Shown: positions 56,701 to 64,000 of the stretch, one piece after another
Layout of the letters: the number at the start of each line of letters is the position of its first letter
Position numbering within the stretch: the stretch's first letter is position 1
Source: Lunularia cruciata
Taxonomy: Eukaryota > Streptophyta > Marchantiopsida > Lunulariales > Lunulariaceae
Assembly: GCA_948567375.1 (NCBI GenBank)
Contig: OX419762.1
Span: 59,191,034 to 59,255,033 of the forward strand
DNA length: 64,000 bases
Reading direction: 5' to 3'
Program-made: the position numbers and the translations under genes
The notes under the pieces: generated by a model
Seen by the model: only the letters and a program-made list of their open reading frames with translations
The model's database searches: none
Told to the model about the DNA's origin: nothing

Positions 56701-59700
56701 CAGACAATGAGGTTTAGTTGACGGAGTGTTGGCAGAACAGCTTGAAACTCCAGCTTCAACCTCCTGGACTAACCGATTGGAGCCTTTCAACTAATTACTG
56801 CCATCGCAATCTTCACTACACCTAAAGTCCTCACCATCAGCTCCCATCCCAATTCATACAGTAAAGATCGTCAGCCAGAAGTAAGATTTTCAGTGCTGAG
56901 CAGATTCATACCTTTTGCAAGACGTAACCGTCGTGTACTGCTGCTACTGTCGTAGAGCCGCCCCCGCTAATGACATCACACCCATGAAAAAGTCAATCCT
57001 CTCGTGAGTTTGTGAAGAGATAGTAACTCAAATTCTTGTCCGTCGTACCAGCTTCAGTTGTAACTTTACAGTTCAGGTTCAACATTCAGCTGAAAGAATT
57101 CTATGGATACTGAATCAAGCTTGATTTCTTCATTTCAGTAACACCTTAAGGTTGAACGATTCCCTATATATGCTACTGGTACTTAAGCGACAGGTACATT
57201 TATGAGGAAGTAACATGCAGAAATCAATATCAGTACCTCACAAGATTCAAACGGACCCACATACTAGAAGGGTAAAATCTTTGATTCCTAATCAAGGTTT
57301 CTGGTAATATGCAACCCGGAGAACCTTTAGGATAAATTAGCATACCACCTTTGGATGGGCTTCTCCATGCTAAAGAGTGTGATAAATGTTTACATTCCGT
57401 GTATGAATATGGAACCTATTCATTAGAACACGGTTCTATAATATTTATATACGTATTAACAAGGGGCACTAGCTTTAATATGATAGATTTACAAACATTC
57501 TTTCAAAGACTCCAGAATGGTAGAGTGACGACCTTAGCATAAGCTTAAATGCCTAGCAACTCCCGAAACAATTTTGCAATCTACCAATTGAACTGAGGAG
57601 ACCTCTAACAAAGCAACGGACCAGGTACACAGTCTGACCAGTCCACAACCAGTGACGTAGCTCGTCCAGATGCAAATGACGTGAGAACCTGCCAAAACAG
57701 CGAATTAAAGAAAAGCATAAGGAAGTGGCACACGGCATACATTTATACTTCTAGCAGGAGCCGGTATACATGTCGAAACAGTAGAGCCCTTCTAATGTCA
57801 GACAGAAATTTGACGATAATCACTATCAAATGGAAGATTGAGAGACTTCAAGCTGGTAGTGAGGAGACCACGGGACTATAGGGTCGTAAAACTATTGCAC
57901 TTGAGAGTGCTTGAGGAAAACCTCACCGCGTTCTTCGCTAAAAACAAAGCAGGAATCTGATACTTCTCAAACATTAGCTCCACAGTCCTGTAAGAGAACG
58001 GAATGCGAAGGTAAGTAGCCGTCTTAGCATTGGTTCATGTTAACCTTATCCCGAACTCCTCCTACCTAAGAGGAGAATTCACAATTCTTCGTGCTTGACA
58101 AGTAAGAAGCCAGGAAAACTCTTTGGAATGCACGACAAGGATGTCATATCCACAGAGATAATCTTCTAACTTTAGGTAAAGATCGTAGTCCGTAGTAGAT
58201 TTGTTAGAAACTATGCATCATCCTACAATAATTTCAATAATTACTGCAATCATCCCCTTTTGCCGGGAGACTCTAGGTTGAGATAGTAGCGCAATCACAG
58301 CATCTCACTTTTCTCGGTGTTGAGGTGTATTGAAAGATGGTTCCGCTAAAAGCATTGGATGTTCCTTCGGATCGATCATCAATCGCTCTCTGCACCAAAA
58401 GAAAGTTAACTGTGTCCTGTGAGCTCCAGGAAGGCATGTACGTCACACTCACCGTCGAACATCTTACTTACAAAAACAAATTCCACCTCACACTCCCGCG
58501 TTCGCCAGAGTACCGTTTGTGATCCACTTTTGAGTGGCAAGAGGACCAACAAATAATACCAAGTCCATGGAAACGTCCTGGATGTTCCGGTCTTGAAAAG
58601 TAGGTATGCGGCAAATGGTAATAGGTGACTATATCACAGTACCTTAATGTATGGTCCCAGATACTCTCCACAGCATCCCAATCGTTAATCAGGCCATCCT
58701 TCATAGCGGGTAGTACCTGTTTCAGCAAAGGAACACTTGAAAACTTTGCAAGGAGAAAAGCTTTAAACGGGGTGAGCTATTTACAGAAAGTGTGAGAAAG
58801 GTATGCACGGACCAAGTATAGCATTGAAGAAAGAAATACCTAGCTCGCTCAATATTCAACGAATTACTTGCAGGCAGGTTACCGGCAGTAAGACTGATTC
58901 ATGGTGATCTTGATGCATGTGATATCTGGCTAAACTCATGCAACTTCCAATTTTTAGATCATAGAGGTAAAAGGCCAGACACACACACCGATAAACTGAA
59001 TACATTCCTTCATGGCAAGTACCATTCACTTGAGAGGTTTGGCTTGACAACCATATGAGAAGGTGCTCCTTGAAATGGTATGTTCGGTGTTGGGCTTTGC
59101 CTCACCGGACTGTATGAATGCAAAGAGGAGAATTTGGACAAAAGTTTACCTCCATGTGATCTCGGCGGTAGCCCATGGCTTGGACTCCTGTGTAAATTTT
59201 CCTCGTAGTTTTTTTCTCGACTGGTTCAACAGGCTTGCCTGTCTTTGGATCAACAGCGTTACTATTATCCGTATCTACGACCATCTTCACAGGTTCTGGC
59301 GGTAGGTACATTGGATCCATGGTTCCCACCCACTGTCATAGTACCAAAGAGCGACAAACTGTTGTAAGGATTAATTGGAGAGTGTAAGGCGAAACACGAG
59401 GAGGAACAGGTGCTGGGTTACAGAAGGGGAAAAAAAAGATACAACCAGATTTATGTAACTCTCCATATTAAACCAGTTTAGCACATTCTGAAGGTAGAAT
59501 CCGCAGCCTTAAGACTCATTCAACCACACAACAAGACTCCAACCTGCATGTTAAGCTCAGCTGACTCAGAAGCTCCAGATATATCCCAAAGAAACCAACC
59601 AAGTTAAAAACGAGTACATAGATTCCCTAATCCTACCTCACATGCCATTTCTGTCAGATATTAATTAATAAGAAACAGAACCCGTTGCTAGAACCTGGTT

Positions 59701-61178
59701 CCGTACTCAAATCTCCAAGTATGAACAGACGTACTGCAACCTTGATGTTGTGAAACAATTCACCATGGCTGTTAGTTCCATAGAGCAGTAAGTGAGGGAT
59801 GCATTCTAGTTGACTTTGTTTACTGCAGACGAAGATTAGTACAATGGGGTCTTCATAACAAGCGAACCCTACAGTCGTGTTAGTTATGTGTACTTGCAAA
59901 GCAAGAATTAGTGCGAGCGAGTGTAACCTCGAGCATGTGCGATTTCCGTCATTGCTGTGTTATGCTAGAGACAGTAACCACCTTAAACCCACGAGACAGT
60001 GAATGAGGACTTGGGTATTACTCCTGCATGTGCTATGACAGCGAACCCGTCAGCACAACACATCAAAAGGACGTGGTGAGACTGTCATAGCAAGGCTGCA
60101 CGGACGCAGCGTATGACTTCATCCGTCCCCTATTAGTGCTGAGGCAGTTGGGCAGGAGTCCCAGTATCCCTTGCATCGAGTTCCCCTCCTTCTCATGAGT
60201 GTACACTTCCGTCACATATCAAGTAATGGAATAGAGAACTCGTTGTAAACTTGTCACAAAGTCTACACCTAGAAGAGCTTGTCCCAGCTGACACAGAGTT
60301 GCAGTGTGTGACATAGTGTGCAGAACAGATCATGAAACTTGTAAAGGTTTCAGGTATCGTATAAAGATTCGCTAAGAAAGAGGACAGGATGGTTTTAACA
60401 TCGTTATGAAACAAGAAATGGAGTAAATCAATGCGGGCGACTGAGTTAAGTACCGATGGGAGGACTGCTTTCGGGGCATCTTCACCGGCATATCCAGCCT
60501 TGCAAGAATGCGAGCCCAGATCCAGGACAATGGCCGACACCTCGTCTGCAAAATACACAACAAAAAGGAAGCTCCAACTTTGAGAGAGCAAGACGGGAAG
60601 ATAGCGTACCATGAAAGTGGACTTCAGTGTGCATGCTTTAACTTCCTTGTGTCTCACCTGGATATGCATGACATATGTAGACTTTGACAGACTGCTCTAG
60701 TCTTTTCTGGTTGGCCTAGATGTGAAGAGGACTTTATACCTGTGTTTCTTTGACAGGAATTGGGGCACAAAGGCTGCATAAACTCTTGCTGAACAATTAT
60801 AATTATACAACACTGGTTTCAGAGATCATTCAACTATTGCCAGCAACTGCAGGACAGCAGAGAACCGGAGTGACTCCGAGAATTACAAACCATTTTGCAA
60901 TATCTCAGTACTTCAGTGGAAATTCAAATCCGATTGTTATTGTTAAACCTCGATGCTCTTCAAATGTCAGTATCTACAACATATAAAAAAAAATTTACTT
61001 TATATCGTTGCAACATGGATACCGCTTTGTGATGCCTAAACAGTTGTTCACGGATTCTGACTTCTCTATCTTTTGTTGACGTGTGAAAGCTACGTGCCTC
61101 GTCTATTCTAATATTGTCGACATAAGAAAGCTCATCTTGGCTAACAGAGATCAACTGTGTCGTACCTCCCCCGTACAT
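53733..61178 (-). CDS. ARP4: Actin-related protein 4 (ARP4), 20 coding exons
   Basis: A nuclear actin-fold subunit of SWR1, INO80 and NuA4-type chromatin remodelling and acetylation complexes. Exons (minus strand order): 61166-61178, 60454-60545, 59150-59332, 58643-58716, 58309-58389, 57927-57987, 57639-57688, 56912-56966, 56551-56628, 56361-56414, 55990-56043, 55708-55768, 55524-55575, 55305-55371, 54939-55001, 54750-54812, 54539-54601, 54220-54284, 53951-54019, 53733-53778. All introns are GT-AG with matching phases. The sum is 1344 bases, that is 447 residues, near the 441 of Arabidopsis ARP4. Diagnostic parts: start [19 protein letters not shown] (P1 loop), [23 protein letters not shown] (P2 loop, about 184-199), [30 protein letters not shown] (368 and onward), [15 protein letters not shown], and the end [14 protein letters not shown]. 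An in-frame ATG three codons upstream (61185-61187) is an alternative start. Trp36 at the exon 2/3 joint replaces the usual Val. Confidence 0.95.
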
Positions 61179-61760
61179 TCCGTGCAAATTGCTGACGAAC
61201 CAGCTTCAACGCAGGCGTTTCCAAACTCGTCTTCGAGCAGTAGTCTCCGCAGAGGGCTGCAATGAAGCAATTAATCCACCGACGAGAGTTGGAATTTAAT
61301 TCTCACATTTGATTCTCACACTGTTACACTCCAATTCAGCCTCTTAAACCCTACGTCTCTTGCTTACATTCTTCGATCCTTGGGTTGTTGTGGTACGCGG
61401 CGCAATCAATCACTCAAGTGAGCGTTCGTGCAAGCCGAAGTAAACTACTCAATCGTCCTGCTAAACCCCAACAAAACCTGGAACGTGCATTACTGCTCGT
61501 CTAAATTTTTACCGTCACTTTCAAACTCGCACAAATCAGCTGTCAGTTGACATGTTTCCGTCGTCGAGCTTTACGTGGTTTTCTTTTTCAAATCGATGCT
61601 CTCTCTCTCTCGCTCATTCGCTCCCCCTTCCCAAACTTCCGACTTTCCCGCGCCTCATACCCGTTTGGGGTAAAGTCCCTGAGCGACTAGATTTGCCATG
61701 CATTTGGACCTACCCACTATATAGACCTTACTCCCTAATTATGAATCGTGGACGCCGGTG
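61179..61760 (-). promoter_or_regulatory. Probable ARP4 promoter and 5' leader
   Basis: Upstream of the ARP4 start, the minus strand has a GA-dinucleotide tract (near 61599-61613) and a TATA-like CTATATAG (61718-61725). Pyrimidine-rich sequence on the plus strand gives a meaningless short frame (61552-61761). The start of transcription is not determined. Confidence 0.4.
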
Positions 61761-61761
61761 A

Positions 61762-62410
61762 ACATTCGACACTATTTAGGTGGGACGGATAAAGATTCAT
61801 TTCGATGTAAAGTGACAAAATATGATATTAGCTCTTAATCTCTTTCCAGCTCACTTTTTCTTCCTGAGTATTTCTACTTTATATAGATGGCTCTCTTTCA
61901 CATGGATTCATTTCTTTTATCGTTATTTTTCTGATAGCATTTATCATCCTAATTTTACAATAAATTTAGTTCTCATCATTTTGCTTCGTTTGAATGTACT
62001 ACATTTCAATTAGCAAGAGAGATTGGTGTGCTTGAATTCACGATTAATTCCTGCATCTATTGGTGGTGCGTATGTGGACCGTTAGAAGTGTACATTAATA
62101 CAATACTTCTTGGAATGGGCGGAGAGAAAGAAGAAAATCATAGATTATATGTGTTTATGATAAACAAATGTAAATAAGCTAAATTGTAATCTAATTCAAT
62201 CAAAGTGATGGATAATTTTGTAATGTAATCAGTACTATGTTAGATTATCATAATATAATTAAATTGCTGATGTATAATCTAAATATCTAACTTTAAATAA
62301 ATAATATCAAGTGAACTTAATTGGTATAAGAACCATCGGAAGTGAATATCCAAATAGATTTAATCTATAGTCTCGTACTTTAGATCAACTTCCTAGCTCC
62401 AAAGGAGGTA
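61762..62410. other. AT-rich intergenic DNA
   Basis: GC falls again to the left of the terminal repeats. I see no gene or repeat boundary. Confidence 0.5.
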
Positions 62411-62417
62411 CTAAATT

Positions 62418-62600
62418 TATTAGAAGCATTTTCATTAAATACAAGTCTATTAATCCATGATCTAACTTTCCTTTAGTCTTTAAATTATATCATACTCATT
62501 AGAAGCCTTTTTCTTAAATAAAATTCTATAAATCGTCGGTCGCCTCTTCCCCTAAATCCATGAATCTTTGGTCTTTCAAGTATATCATACTCAGTGAATT
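62418..62600. repeat. Degenerate direct repeat of about 80 bp
   Basis: ATTAGAAGC starts at 62418 and 62498. Both are followed by TTAAATA, a TCTAT block, and later TATATCATACTCA. Confidence 0.5.
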
Positions 62601-62649
62601 GTATATTTTTTTAGCTAGTTTACTTATGGAAAAAAATATCAAAGAGAAC

Positions 62650-63308
62650 AAATAAGAATTAGAAAAATAACTCTAATGTTTGGAAATAGCCCAAGGTTAT
62701 ATTTGTAGTTCTTAAGGTTCACGACCCACCTCCTCACTAAATTAGCCATATATACTAGTTAAGTTATTGCTTGACTAAGTTACTAAATCCTTGAAAAGGT
62801 TCTTCATATCTTTTAGCTCAAGGGATCCTGCAGTACATTACTAGCCTACCCAAACTAGAGAAATTCTTCATAACTTCTAAATATTTCTTTTATGATATTT
62901 CTTTAGTAATTTTATAAAGTATTTCATAGAGGTTTCTAAGAGTTTATACCATAAAATTAGTAAATAAGAATAAGAATTACTAAGAAAATTAGTAAATAAG
63001 AATTAGAAAAATAACTCTAATGTTTGGAAATAGCCCAAGGTTATATTTGTAGTTCTTAAGGTTCACGACCCACCTCCTCACTAAATTAGCCATATATACT
63101 AGTTAAGTTATTGCTTGACTAAGTTACTAAATCCTTGAAAAGGTTCTTCATATCTTTTAGCTCAAGGGATCCTGAAGTACATTACTAGCCTACCCAAACT
63201 AGAGAAATTCTTCATAACTTCTAAATATTTCTTTTATGATATTTCTTTAGTAATTTTATAAAGTATTTCATAGAGGTTTCTAAGAGTTTATACCATAAAA
63301 TTAGTAAA
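62650..63308. repeat. Tandem duplication, period 344 bp
   Basis: 62650-62964 is repeated at 62994-63308 almost without change. One visible difference is CCTGCAG versus CCTGAAG. The two copies are joined by about 29 bp of AT-rich sequence made of the same words (AAATTAGTAAATAAG). There is no coding potential. Confidence 0.92.
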
Positions 63309-64000
63309 TCACTTAAATAAATTATTACAAACTTCATGTTGATCTATATCCTACTAGCAATTGTAGCATAATAATAATACTATAATTATAGTATGCCTCA
63401 TAATGTTATTGAGGGCTTACTTTATAATTATTGGATGATCTTTATTTTGGCTTTTCATAAACTAAGATTTTATTATAATATTGAAGCACTTTATGTCATT
63501 AGTTATAATCTAATGTGATCTGAATCTTGGATATCTCTAATAGTTAAAGCAATTCTTCTCATTGCTTATGATGATTAGTAAGGTGCTAATTGATATAGGA
63601 AAATTAATCTAAATTTCAAAATCTTTGATATCTAACTCAGAAGTAAAATACTCTTATGTAATCCTTACTTAGGATTGGTTATGAATCCAAGGCAACTCGG
63701 GAAACGTCTCCTTGTTTTAGTGATTCAAAAATCTATGAAAATAATTCGGCAAAAGGCTTTGAATTAAAAGTAATCCTGGAATGATTATTGGGAGATAAAA
63801 AGAAAAGAAAACATATGAAGAAAAGCTATCTTCTGATAATAGAAAGAAGAAGGACGACCGCATGGGAAAAATGAAGGTTAATGATAATGAAACTAAGTGA
63901 TTAGAATGATGATTTTAGGCAGGCCGGGGAAATAAAGGCTTCGGGCTTTGAAAGAAGACCGGGCACCGTACTATCCCTGAGCAAGGAGGCGAGGATCCGC
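63309..64000. other. AT-rich DNA ending in a GC-rich edge
   Basis: 63309-63840 is AT-rich and without genes. 63843-63873 repeats the segment at 49341-49371 with a few changes (GACCGCATGGGAAAAATGAA versus the GACCGCGTAGG form). The last 90 bases are GC-rich and may lead into another feature outside the window. Confidence 0.5.

Noticed and set aside
61552-61761. 69-codon frame starting MFPSSSF upstream of ARP4
   Set aside because: It arises from a CT-rich promoter stretch. It has no motif and no sign of splicing.

Overview
The window is nuclear DNA of a land plant. About 48.4 kb is retrotransposon-dominated, AT-rich and CpG-poor. It is followed by a sharply different CpG-rich segment of about 13 kb with two host genes, then about 2 kb of AT-rich intergenic DNA. 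The evidence for a plant is a plastid-type APS kinase with a long N-terminal extension, a 20-exon actin-related protein 4 (ARP4) gene with GT-AG introns, and Ty3/gypsy elements with plant-type primer sites (initiator-Met and Asp tRNA). The species cannot be fixed from sequence. The repeat families recall non-seed plants or gymnosperms rather than a compact angiosperm genome.

Layout, left to right. 1-890 (-): relic of a reverse transcriptase of non-LTR type. 900-4966 (-): truncated gypsy element (family C) with its 5' LTR. 5040-8161 (+): relic of an unusual gypsy element (family B) that carries a DNA cytosine-5 methyltransferase domain ahead of its reverse transcriptase. 8162-18045 (-): an old chromodomain gypsy element (family A, copy A2) inserted into B1. 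A2 itself holds a family C solo LTR (9869-10603) and a complete, much younger family A element (A1, 11168-16654, 5-bp target duplication AGGAT). 18163-28030: LTR module, tandem protein repeats, a possible trihelix-domain relic and AT-rich DNA without recognisable genes. 28032-36200 (+): second copy of the methyltransferase element (B2). It has a gag-like region, methyltransferase, RT, integrase and a C-terminal PHD zinc finger, with LTR-like sequence at both ends. 35823-41741 (+): an adjoining relic (E2) with a related gag but no pol, broken by two solo LTRs. 42657-48003 (+): truncated Athila/Tat-like gypsy element (family D).

Host part. An uninterrupted 303-codon APS kinase reading frame (50270-51181, +) and ARP4 (coding exons 53733-61178, -) converge tail to tail. 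APS kinase makes PAPS in sulfate assimilation. ARP4 is a nuclear subunit of SWR1/INO80/NuA4-type chromatin complexes. They are unrelated functionally.

The item of most interest is the family B retroelement: a gypsy-type polyprotein region that joins a C5-DNA-methyltransferase and a PHD chromatin-reader finger to RT and integrase. It is present in two independently decayed copies. Both have lost the catalytic Pro-Cys motif, mostly through C-to-T type changes, so neither copy is active. Methyltransferase-carrying retrotransposons are, to my recollection, reported from a dinoflagellate and a charophyte alga. The association is therefore not new in principle, but its form in this land-plant genome deserves a look.
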